From NCBI GenBank assembly GCA_019454045.1, contig SKCR01032777.1, positions 186,001 through 250,000 on the forward strand: a DNA stretch of 64,000 nucleotides, written 5' to 3'. Every line of letters starts with the position of its first letter. Position 1 is the first letter of the stretch. The notes below the pieces were generated by a model. The model did not search any database. It worked only from the letters and a program-made list of their open reading frames with translations, and was not told the origin of the DNA. Shown here one piece after another: positions 46,600 through 55,669 of this stretch. The position numbers were made by a program, and so were the translations under genes. Source of the DNA: Zanthoxylum bungeanum (lineage: Eukaryota; Streptophyta; Magnoliopsida; Sapindales; Rutaceae).

Positions 46600-47082
46600 A
46601 TGGAAGAAACTCTAGCAAATCTTCACAAGCAATTTCCTTTTCTCCCTCAAAATTCTCTGATGAAAGTCTACAAAACTCGCTTGGAACGGATGAGACTTCT
46701 GATGATCAAAGGTATTCCTAATGACATTCGTTGGGTAATCGAAGCACGAGTCCGATTAGTAGGTGAGTATTCTGATTCTTGTAATTCTTATTTTCCTGGT
46801 TTTGGAAGAAGCACCTATGCAAAGAAACGTAGAGCTAAGCAAATGGGTGTTTGTTACAAATGTGCACGCTGGAATTGCAATACTCATTGTCGTTCTTTAG
46901 GAATGTTGTCTGATAATCGCGAAGATAAAATTAAATTCATTAGGGATGGCTTGAATAAGAAGTCTTTAGATGATATATATTCGACTCTTGAGACGCATCC
47001 TAGTGGATATGTTCATATTGCCATCCGAAAATTATATACACAATTCCTAAAAGAAAGACAACAATTAAGTCCGAGAATCTGA
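46600..47082 (+). CDS. uncharacterised Cys-rich ORF in C2 (accessory ORF)
   Basis: An uninterrupted 160-residue frame, the only long undamaged coding frame in C2. It starts MEETLANLHKQFPFLPQNSL and has an Arg/Lys-rich middle (FGRSTYAKKRRAKQMG). It then has CYKCARWNCNTHC (spacing CX2CX4CX3C, about residues 88-100), then KIKFIRDGLNKKSLDDIYST and a helical end YVHIAIRKLYTQFLKERQQL. I see no transmembrane segment or signal peptide, so it does not look like an env protein. The Cys cluster could bind zinc, but lacks the His of a CCHC Gag knuckle. Its position between integrase and the LOG-like ORF, with an acceptor-like site before the ATG, suggests a spliced subgenomic product. I recall similar hypothetical proteins near plant retroelements but cannot name a family. 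Function unknown. Confidence 0.65.
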   Translation: MEETLANLHKQFPFLPQNSLMKVYKTRLERMRLLMIKGIPNDIRWVIEARVRLVGEYSDSCNSYFPGFGRSTYAKKRRAKQMGVCYKCARWNCNTHCRSLGMLSDNREDKIKFIRDGLNKKSLDDIYSTLETHPSGYVHIAIRKLYTQFLKERQQLSPRI

Positions 47083-47345
47083 CTCAAAAAGACCATGTTT
47101 GCCAATTTATAAGAAAATTGGATGGGAAGCTTGTCTTTGACGCATAGACGTCAATCAAGCTGTAAATTATTGTAAATATTATATCTCCGACAAGATCCAG
47201 ACCTTTTTGACATTTCATGATTTATTTTACTGTTTAACTAATAATTATCATTTGGAAGGTACTAGTGCTATTATTTTTACTCACCCTTTTCAGGTGTTAT
47301 AAATTCAACTCATCATTGCACTTTTGAAGGCATCCAGAGTAAAAC
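47083..47345 (+). other. spacer between the two accessory ORFs
   Basis: 263 bp, AT-rich, with ACCCTTTTCAG|GTG (47293), a second acceptor-like site 52 bp before the LOG-like ATG. Nothing else is recognised. Confidence 0.5.
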
Positions 47346-47996
47346 ATGGAAGCCACTTCAAGAAGACGAGTTGAAAACATCTGTGTGTTTTGCGGTACTA
47401 GTGTTGGTGTTAAACCAGAATACGTAGCGGCAGCACAAGAAATGGGCCGAGTCTTAGCTGCAAGGAATATGCACTTAGTATATGGCGGTGACAATCTTGG
47501 ACTTCTGGGAATCATTTCAAAGGCCATACAGGAAGGAGGCAGTCAAGTCTTGGGAATCATCCCATAACCCTTGGCGGAGGCGAATCTTATTGGACCATCA
47601 AATGGAGAAGAACTAATTGTGTCAGGTATGTCTGAACGACTAGTATAAATGATTAACCGTGCTGATGCTTTTATTGCTTTGCCATGTGGATTGGGCATAA
47701 TGGAGGAAATTTTTACAGTGTTATCTTGGGCGAACCTGAACATACACTAAAACCCGCTTGGACTGTATAACGTTGATGGATTTTATGATTTTCTTTGTGT
47801 GTTTCTTGATGATGCTCGGAGAAATGGGTTCGTGTCAAAACCTGTAAAAGAACTATTCACTGCTAGAACTGCCCCAGATTTAATTGACCAAATCTTAGCC
47901 TTTGAACCATAAATTGACCCTATCATTTCAAAGATAAATTTTTCCGAGAACGATCGTGGTAAGAAGCGTCAGATTAATCTGGATCTTAACCTTTAA
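47346..47996 (+). pseudogene. LOG: captured LONELY GUY (cytokinin phosphoribohydrolase) gene in C2
   Basis: LOG enzymes release active cytokinin bases from cytokinin riboside 5'-monophosphates in the cytosol and nucleus. The frame starts MEATSRRRVENICVFCGTSV and shows HLVYGGDNLGLLGIISKAI (family VYGGGSIGLMG), QVLGIIP, RADAFIALPCGLGIMEEIF (family ALPGGYGTLEE), LSWANLNIH, NPLGLYNVDGFYDFL, and a tail ending RQINLDLNL. All 217 codons lie in one frame, near the usual LOG length. Four in-frame TAA codons occur (47565, 47646, 47748 and 47910) but no frameshift, and there are no introns although host LOG genes are split. It lies between integrase and the 3' LTR, so it is element cargo. This copy is not functional. 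Confidence 0.88.
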
Positions 47997-48540
47997 CTTT
48001 TCATTTAGATGTAGAATTTCAGCTAACCAGGTACTATCTTCTAAACTATTCTTCTATTGTTTAAGATATTGGGGACAATGTCTCATTTAGGTTTGGGGGA
48101 GGGGATTAGTTGACTAATATTTTGTTTTTATCTTGTATGATGTTTTTATTTTTATTCCAAAACTTTTCGAAAAATACAAAAAAAATTGAAAAATTTTACA
48201 AAAAATCAAAAAAATATTTAGTGTTTTTGCATTTTTAATTTGATTAATCAGGTGAAATTGGTGTGCGATAACTGTGTAAGGAATTTCCACTCCTGAGACG
48301 TGTCTCAACCTATTTCGGAACAAGTTAATTTTTGTTTATTTCCTTTTGAATTATTTAATTTGTGAATTCTCCATAAAATTGACTAAAATGGATCTTCATA
48401 TACTCAGTTGACAGGTATTATCAACATGCATGGTAACATACGAACATGAGAAATAATTGACGAGTTTGTAATATTCAGTGCTTTAGTTTAATTGGAGGAA
48501 GCATCTAAAAAAGTGATGGGATAAAAAAAACATCTAAGAT
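47997..48540 (+). other. C2 3' untranslated region
   Basis: It contains GGGGACAATGTCTCATTTAG followed by GTTTGGGGGAGGGG (about 48070-48105), a signature typical of the 3' region of Athila/Tat elements, then AT-rich sequence. The LOG-like ORF lies between this and the post-integrase signature at 46490. Confidence 0.65.
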
Positions 48541-48897
48541 CCGAGTTATTAAGTCCGTATAGGTGTTTTAACACCTAGTGCCCTAAAACCAACTGGTTTG
48601 GGAGTCACTGACCCAAAGCTCGCTACATAGATCAAAGATGTTGTAAAAAAAAAAAACATATGAGATTCGAGTTATTAAGTCTGTAAGGGTGTCTTAACAT
48701 CTAGTGCCCTAAAGCCAACTGGTTTGGGAGTCACTGGCCCAAAGCTCGCTACATGGATCGAAGATGTTGCCAAAACAAATATATATATATTTGAAGTCTG
48801 AGTAATTAAGTCCGTATGGGTGTCTTAACACCTAGTGCCCTAAAACAACTGGTTTGGGAGTCACTGGCCCAAGCTCGCTACATAGATGAAAGATATT
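48541..48897 (+). repeat. three tandem ~128-bp repeats in C2 3' UTR
   Basis: The units begin GAGTTATTAAGTC(C/T)GTA at about 48543, 48669 and 48800 (spacing 126 and 131 bp). Each holds CACCTAGTGCCCTAAA, CTGGTTTGGGAGTCACTG and AAGCTCGCTACAT. They diverge mainly in A-rich spacers. Confidence 0.9.
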
Positions 48898-49437
48898 GCA
48901 TATAAATAAATAAATAATAAAAAAAATAGAAAAATCAGAAAAATTATTCAATTACTTAAAAAAATGTGTAAATTCTGATATAACTTTAGGACAAAAATAT
49001 TACTCCATTTTCAACTACACTTGTGACTATTGTTGGCAAAGTATGTTGATTAATATTTTTTTGGTTGTGTATATGAAGAATGGTAAAAATAGTCGGAGAA
49101 TTTACTTATTCGGTAATTTAGAAAGAAAGAAAACAACTACTAACTTGGAGTAGAAGTTTCACATGTTTAGTCACTAACTTCTTTATTCTATTTTCTCTTG
49201 TCTTTTTGCTTTTGTGTGCATTAGTTTTACTATCTTTTTACTTTTATCAAACGTTTGTGGGTATCGTTACTGTAAACCTTCATGAGACTAGAACTCGTCC
49301 ACTAGGGACACCTGAGGGTTTAAAGGCTTATTGCATACGCTAAATGCAACCGTGATCCCTACAAAATTGGCTTAGTTTAATTTTAATTGTTTATTGTATT
49401 TTATTTTTTTATTTTGCTTGAGGACTGGCAAAATGTT
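48898..49437 (+). other. C2 3' untranslated region, distal part
   Basis: AT-rich, non-coding, leading to the polypurine tract. No gene recognised. Confidence 0.5.
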
Positions 49438-49449
49438 AGGATTGGGGTG
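49438..49449 (+). other. polypurine tract of C2
   Basis: AGGATTGGGGTG directly before the 3' LTR start TGATGAGCGG at 49450. Confidence 0.65.
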
Positions 49450-51355
49450 TGATGAGCGGAAAATATATCAATATTTACCACCCCTTTTACCTGATATTTT
49501 GTTTAGTTTCTCGGGTTTGATGAACGTTTTGATGTATTTTTATGTATTTTTTAAAAAAATAAAGTATTGGAACTTAATGGAATCAACTTGAGGCTAAAAT
49601 GATGAAATCCGGAGCAAAAAATGGCGAAAACGGAAATTTACTATACGCATCACGAAATGTAGTCTTAAATTCCAATTTTACGCAAGTTTGGTATTTTGGC
49701 CATAACATTTTCATCCGATATCTGATCGAGCTGATTCAAGTGCCAAATTAAAGAAGACACAATGATCTACAATTTTGAAGATTTAAATATTTTTGAATTC
49801 TGAAGTTTGGAAGGCCGAAATTGATGAATAATATAGTATATTTTGTGTAATTACTATAGTCATTTTCAAAATATAAAATAAAATTAATAAATAAAAAAGT
49901 AAAAATTGTCAAACTTCCACCGAACATGCTTCCATGTTTGGTGCCATGTTTGGTGGAGCTATTGGTGGAGCAATTGGTGGAAGCCTTTAGATTTTCCTAT
50001 AAATACCAAGCTTAACTTTGTAAATTTTTCATGCTTTCTTTGGAGGAGCTTCTCCATGAAAATCTAAAAGAAAGTGTCTTGTATATTATTTAAGTTTTCT
50101 TATTTTTTTTTTTATTTATTTAATAAAACTTTGTGTGTTTTCTTTTATAGTATGAGCAGGTAACCTTCTTCTGCTGGGGTGAAAATGTGAGACTTTTAAT
50201 ATAATGAATTAGATTAATCTCCCTTATTTTAATTAAAATTTGGAATAATTAGTTACCGCATATATGGACGGTTTAGGTGACAACCCTCTTTACCGCCTAT
50301 ATGGTCGGTTTTTCATTTCAGACGTAGTTTCTGCCTATATGGTCGGTTTAGGTAATAATCTTTTTACCGCCCATATGGTCGGTTGGATTTAATCGAGACA
50401 AATGAAATTACCACCTTTATGGTCTAGTTAATTAATCGGTAAACATTGAGAATAAGAGAGATTTTTAATTTTGAAATATTAAAAGTGGATCTTCTAACCC
50501 CATCATTTTCTTTTATTATACTTTTAAATTTTTTTATTTCTAGCATTTACTTTATTTAATTTCCAGTATTTACTTTATGTCTTTTATTTTATTTAAGCTT
50601 TTATTAGCCTTAGATATGTGTCGTAGCTAAGCCCGTTATCTGGGGTTGTGATGAATTCCAATATCACCGCTTAATAAGGGGTTGTTTTACGATTTGGGTA
50701 ATATAAAGGTTTATTTATTGAGCCTTAGTCTTAATGCTTCTTGTTAACTGGTCATTAATAAGATTGAACTGGCAAACTTAAAATGAACTTGGAAAATGAA
50801 TTTTAGGTTTAAGACCCTAGACTTAATAGCCCACGATCTTCCTTGAGGATAAATAACCCTTTAATAGATTTCCTTACAGATAGGAATGTAACTGTCGGGC
50901 AGGGGTAACCATAATTGGAACTTAATCTTAATGAATTCGGCTAACTTGGTTGACATAGGAATATGATTAATTGGGTTACACTAGGTATTTGTATCTGACC
51001 ATCGGAAGAGGCTTTTACATATATTCGTGTTCCAGGTTAATAAACCAATATATTGCACAAACGTGAAATAACCACTTCATCTTTTAAAAGATATTGGAAG
51101 AATTCACAACCCTAGATAGTTTATAAATTTGAATTTTCCTCAACCTATTTTTGTGCAATTTTATTTAATTGTTTTTAAGTTTAAAGTCACCACCCAGTCA
51201 ATCAATCAATCTGTTAGATATTAGTAATCATTTGACCTCATAAAATTAATAGCTAGGTATTAAGTCCTCGTGGGATCGATACTTTTTATACTACTTGAAC
51301 GATACGTGCGCATGATACGTGCGCTTGCGTTATACGCATGTGATTACGCCGATCA
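49450..51355 (+). repeat. 3' LTR of C2
   Basis: It matches 29480-31394, including TATAAATA at about 49999 and the ACCGCCTATATGG-type repeats (about 50254-50390). It ends ACGCCGATCA, followed by the duplication AGAGG. Confidence 0.9.
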
Positions 51356-51697
51356 AGAGGGTTTTGCATAATTTTGTGTTCCAGGTTAGTAAACCAATAT
51401 ATTACACAAACATGAAATAACCACTTTATCTTTTAAAAGATATTGGAAAGATTCACAACTCTGGATAGTTTCTTAATATTGAATTTTATTTAATTTAATT
51501 TTGAGCAATTTTATTTACTTATTTTTAAGTTTAAAATCATCACTATTCCAATCAATCAATCAATCTATTAGATACTAGTAATTATTTGACCTCATAAAAT
51601 TAATAGATTAGGTATTAAGTCCTCGTGGGATCGATACTTTTTATACTACTTGAACGATATGTGTGCTTGCGTTATACCCGTGTGAAAGCACCGGTCA
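51356..51697 (+). mobile_element. Athila-type element C1: 5' LTR, last part
   Basis: It continues C1's LTR after C2, starting with the duplicated AGAGG and matching the last ~340 bp of the C2 LTRs (GTGTTCCAGGTTAGTAAACC onward). It ends CCGGTCA at 51697, followed by AGTTTTTGGCGCCGTTGCCA, the primer-binding site. Confidence 0.88.
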
Positions 51698-52224
51698 AGT
51701 TTTTGGCGCCGTTGCCAGGGACTTATTTATCTTTAACTATTAGTTCTAAGGTTAAATACCTTTACTTGTATCTGATTTCTTTTTACTTATTGTTTTTGTT
51801 TTCTTGTGTTTCAGGTTCTCAGACACTAGATGAGACGAACCAGAAGCTTTGAAATCCGACCGTTTGACCCAGAGATTGAAAGAACTATCAGACAGTTAAG
51901 AAGGAAAAAGGCGAGAAGGACAAGAAGCAATTGTTAACATGGAACCTGAACCTTTGGAGGTTGCACCACCAATTCACATTCGAGACAGAACGATTCCGGT
52001 GGTTGACGACTTCATTTCTTGTATTGTACTTCCTCTCTTACCAGCAAATGCGTGTGACAACAAAACATGCATTCAGATGATTTAACAGTCAGTTCAGTTT
52101 GGGGGAAGTGCAACTGAATATCCTAATGAGACTGCGTGTTTTTCCAATTACAACCGAGGAGTTGAAAAAGCAATGAGACTGCGTGTTTTTCCATATTCCT
52201 TGAAAGACAGAGCAAAGGCTTGGC
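51698..52224 (+). pseudogene. gag: C1 primer-binding site, leader and gag start, truncated
   Basis: After the intact-looking PBS, gag begins at about 51831 with MRRTRSFEIRPFDPEIERTI, as in C2, again after a TTTCAG site. A frameshift and stops follow within 80 bp. Around 52127-52195 the segment ACTGCGTGTTTTTCC occurs twice while intervening gag sequence seen in C2 is missing, so a local duplication and deletion occurred. Coding sequence ends at AAGGCTTGGC (52224), where the LTR of element E starts. No pol or 3' LTR of C1 remains in the window. Confidence 0.82.
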
Positions 52225-53061
52225 TGTCGGACAATTCTGACCCATAACATCACTATTTGTAAAAGACATTGTGGTTTTTGTACAAATTAACTATGTGACA
52301 AAGGAAATTATCTGGGATAAAATTCGGAGAGAGCGATTAATTTGGAATTAATCGATTAAATTAAATATTGGATATAATTAAAATCAAATTTTAATGCAGA
52401 ATTAAAATTGGATTTTAATTTGGGCGAACGAATTAATTTAGAATTAATTCGTAAGCGATTTTCGTAATAATTTTACGAGACATTATTATTTAATTAAATT
52501 GGATTTAATTACGTCGTAACGGAAAATATATTTAATCAGATTAAACGAACCCGAGCCCGAAGTATGTAGTCTCACCTAACTTAAATTTTAAATTTAAGTG
52601 TTGGGGCCCACCACCTTATATCTACTTGAGTGGTGGAAGTGGTGGGAACATTTTATAATTCCATTATCCCTCCACTACACTTTGTTTAATGCTTTTGCTT
52701 TTGGAAAAGCATATGCCATTATTTTTTATTTGCAAGGCAAATTTGGTATTAGATTTTAGAAATTAAAAAGAAAAAACAACTTCATCTCTCTCCTTCTCCC
52801 TCTTGGCCGTGACTTTCTCCTTCTTCCTTAGAAATTTTGTTGCAAAATTTCAAGCAAGCTAGCACTTAAGAAGTTTTGTGAGGTGATAGGGAAACTCACC
52901 CTTGGGTTGGATTCACTCAACAAAGCTTAGAGCTTCAACAAATACAAAGGAATTTTTGAAATCTCAACATCCGATCATTGTAAGTACTTCCACAACTTCT
53001 TTAATTTATTCATATGAAATCATGAATCAGAGAATCTTGACATGTTTTAGGAACACTAACA
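52225..53061 (+). mobile_element. 5' LTR of copia element E
   Basis: It starts TGTCGGACAATTCTGACC right where C1 gag breaks off and ends GAACACTAACA, followed one base later by TGGTATCAGAGC. That gives an 837-bp LTR. No gene inside. Confidence 0.75.
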
Positions 53062-53062
53062 A

Positions 53063-53078
53063 TGGTATCAGAGCAAGA
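53063..53078 (+). other. primer-binding site of element E
   Basis: TGGTATCAGAGCAAGA, an intact initiator tRNA-Met complement, one base after the LTR end. Confidence 0.88.
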
Positions 53079-55244
53079 TCTAAGCATGATTTAATTTCTA
53101 GGGTTTATGGACTTTAATTTGAGATTTTATGCTTGGAGTATGTATTTTCCTAAATAGGTTGTTTGGTTGTGGTTGGATGATGATGAATTGGATTTGTGCA
53201 TCTTAGGATTTGAGAAAATTGATTAGAGTAATTTTTCCCCATATTCCTTACTATGGCCGAATATTACCCTAAGTGTGCTCATGGTGATTTTTGAAAATTA
53301 GACAATTGGATATGTTGTTGGCATGAAATGTATGTTAGATGTTGATTTAATTGGATTGAAATAAAATTACATGATAATTTTCTTGTCAAAACCGTGAGCT
53401 ATAAGCATGTTTAATGGATTGATTTTGCTTCAATTTGTGTTGGACATGAGTTGGATAATTAAAGCATGATTAATTGTTTTAATTGATATTTTGGAAATAT
53501 TAGTTTAATTGATTATTATGGCAATTACACTTTAAATGAAATTATGTGATATTTGGAATGTTATATTAATTAAATTAGTCTTTAAAATTGGATTGGGCTA
53601 ATTTGTTGTATTTGGGCTTAATGGGCTTGATTGGGCCAAGTTTGGTTTTGGACAATTGGATTAGATCCAATTGGGCCTAAAACCGTTTCCATAAAGTCTA
53701 AATATGCTTATTGGGCCTTTAATAATTTAATTGAGCCTAAATTGAATTTTGGCATAAGGGTTATTCCTTATTGGGCCTTGGCATTTTGGATTGGATCCAT
53801 AATTGCCAAAGCCCATGCCTTGAGAATTAATTAAAAGCCCATTGGATTTTAATTAAAATAGTATTGGATACTAATTGGGCATTTGAGACCCATTTAGATT
53901 AGATTTAGAATCTAAGTCTAAAAGACACTATAATAAGTGTAATTACTTAGTTTGGAATTAAATATGAATTAGTATTTGATACAAATTAAATTGGATTTAA
54001 AATTATAGTTCGATATAATTTAAGAATACATACTTTGGGTATTTATTCTTAAACGAGTTGGACTCGCGCAAATCAAATCGTTGTATGAACATTGGATGGT
54101 CATTAATTCAAAGATTAATTAATTGGATTATATTGATTGAATAACATGCTTTGTGTGAATACATGGATGTATTGTATGAATAATGTATATCAGATGGATA
54201 TTAGAAGGGTAGGGGTAATTTTGGAAATTATTGTAAAAATTTAGAATTTATTAAATTGGACCTGCGTGTCCACCTTATTATCTCTTTACTCTTTATATTT
54301 CTCTTCTCACTAATTCCCATCAATGTAAATGAAGTTTCTTTAATGTATTATGTAATTGGGTAGAAGTATGAATAGTGCTAGCGGGAGAGGGGAAATTGAG
54401 AGATTTGTTCTAGGAATAATTTGTTATATATTCATCTGCATATCATTATTAATTTATTTCACGCCTTATTATGCTTTTAGAATGCATGCTTAAGGGTGTA
54501 TGATGAGACCTAATCAAAGATAATAAATTGGATGCCAATTTACGTAAAAAAACTCTGAATCAAATATTAAGCGTTTTCCTTCCATTGAGTGATTTTTTCT
54601 CAAGATCCAAGATTGGCATTGTTTGTTGGCCAAAGTCAAGATCAATGTCCATCGCGGATGTGTTTGAACCACAAAAGCTTTGTTATATATCGCATGTCTT
54701 GGGCAGTTGTGACTTGTTGGCCAAAGTCATGGTCACTTCTTGTTCATCGATATGGATTACGAAGCTTACCCACTGTCAATGGGTCCCGCTTAACTGGAAT
54801 CATTAAGTTTGTTGAGCCAAAGCCAAGACTTAGTTGATTCAGATGAAATGGTTAGGATATATATATTGGATATATATTTGGACTTGGAGGTCCACCTACC
54901 GGATCTATGAATTGGATGAGATCCAATTGATCTTAGAGATCTATCTAGTTAAGTTTCATACAGCTTGTTGGCCAAAGTCAAGGTTGTGTGTTATTTAACG
55001 GGATCCTAGCCCACTAGGAAACTAGGTTTCCCGAGTACTCAACAAAGGGTTATAGGCTCGCCGAAAAATAGTGGGAGGCCAATATTGAATTTGGAATTTT
55101 GTTTAATACTTGCCAAATACACGCTTTCAAATTATTTTCATCATTATATATTTATATTAGTTGGACTAATATTTTATTATTTTCTTTTAACAGTTGGATT
55201 TTACCCGAAATCATTGATTGAATAGTTAGACTATTGCAATTAAG
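53079..55244 (+). other. long untranslated leader of element E
   Basis: About 2.2 kb, non-coding and AT-rich. Four TTG(T)TGGCCAAAGTC-like copies occur at 54628, 54719, 54816 (GAGCCAAAGCC) and 54970, then AAAATAGTGGGAGG at 55065-55078. The gag ATG follows 167 bp later. Many TTGGGCC repeats lie between 53590 and 53850. Confidence 0.65.
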
Positions 55245-55669
55245 ATGGCTGGAAAGATCAATGTTAGAGACATCATCATGGGCGATAATGTCTTTAACGA
55301 CGTGAATTTTCCAGACTGTGATATGAATCTCAGGATTGTCCTGAGGTTTGAGAAGTTACTCTATACGATAGATAAATCTCTCGGGCCTAAGCCCGGAGTT
55401 GAGCAGCCAGTTGAGCTTGAGCTTTGGAAGACTCACAGTGATGACAACTCAACTGCTCAATCTGTCATGCTTGTCGCAATGACCCCTCAATTTCGTCGTC
55501 AAAATAAGGAATTGGATACCTATGATATGATATTGAAATTGAAGGACCTTCACAGATCTAATCTTAGATCTTAGAAGTATGAATTGCAGAAGAAGCTCTT
55601 TCGCTCTCGTATGTCAGATGGTATATCTGTCGAGCACCATGTGTCGTAGATGATTGTTGACATCGAACA
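55245..55669 (+). pseudogene. gag: copia gag fragment of element E
   Basis: The frame begins MAGKINVRDIIMGDNVFNDV and has the DMNLRIVLRFEKLLY capsid motif, equivalent to ELDLKIVLRSEKLGY in A, then VMLVAMTPQFRRQNKELDTY and ILKLKDLH. TAG at 55572 and another stop near 55647 interrupt it; the frame otherwise continues (YELQKKLFRSRMSDGISVEH). It is cut at 55669 by the TGTAACATCCCG start of F2. Nothing of pol remains. Confidence 0.85.

Larger units (their letters stand above)
29480..51355 (+). mobile_element. Athila-type Ty3/gypsy element C2 carrying two extra ORFs
   Basis: LTRs at 29480-31394 and 49450-51355 (about 1.91 kb each, TGATGAGT/C...GATCA) are flanked by the duplication AGAGG (29475-29479 and 51356-51360). 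A PBS-like TTTTTGGCACCGTT follows the 5' LTR (Athila elements use a TGGCGCCGTTGCC-type site). Internal order is gag, (insertion D), protease, RT, RNase H, integrase, Cys-rich ORF, LOG-like ORF, tandem repeats and 3' LTR. Without D it is about 12.2 kb, normal for Athila. It sits inside the LTR of C1. Confidence 0.92.

Noticed and set aside
46600..47082. Cys-rich ORF as a Gag zinc knuckle or an env protein
   Set aside because: Spacing is CX2CX4CX3C with no CCHC His, it lies after integrase, and there is no signal peptide or membrane segment.
47346..47996. LOG-like ORF as an ordinary host gene
   Set aside because: It is intronless and lies between the integrase and 3' LTR of C2, inside that element's target-site duplication and between two Athila signature sequences.
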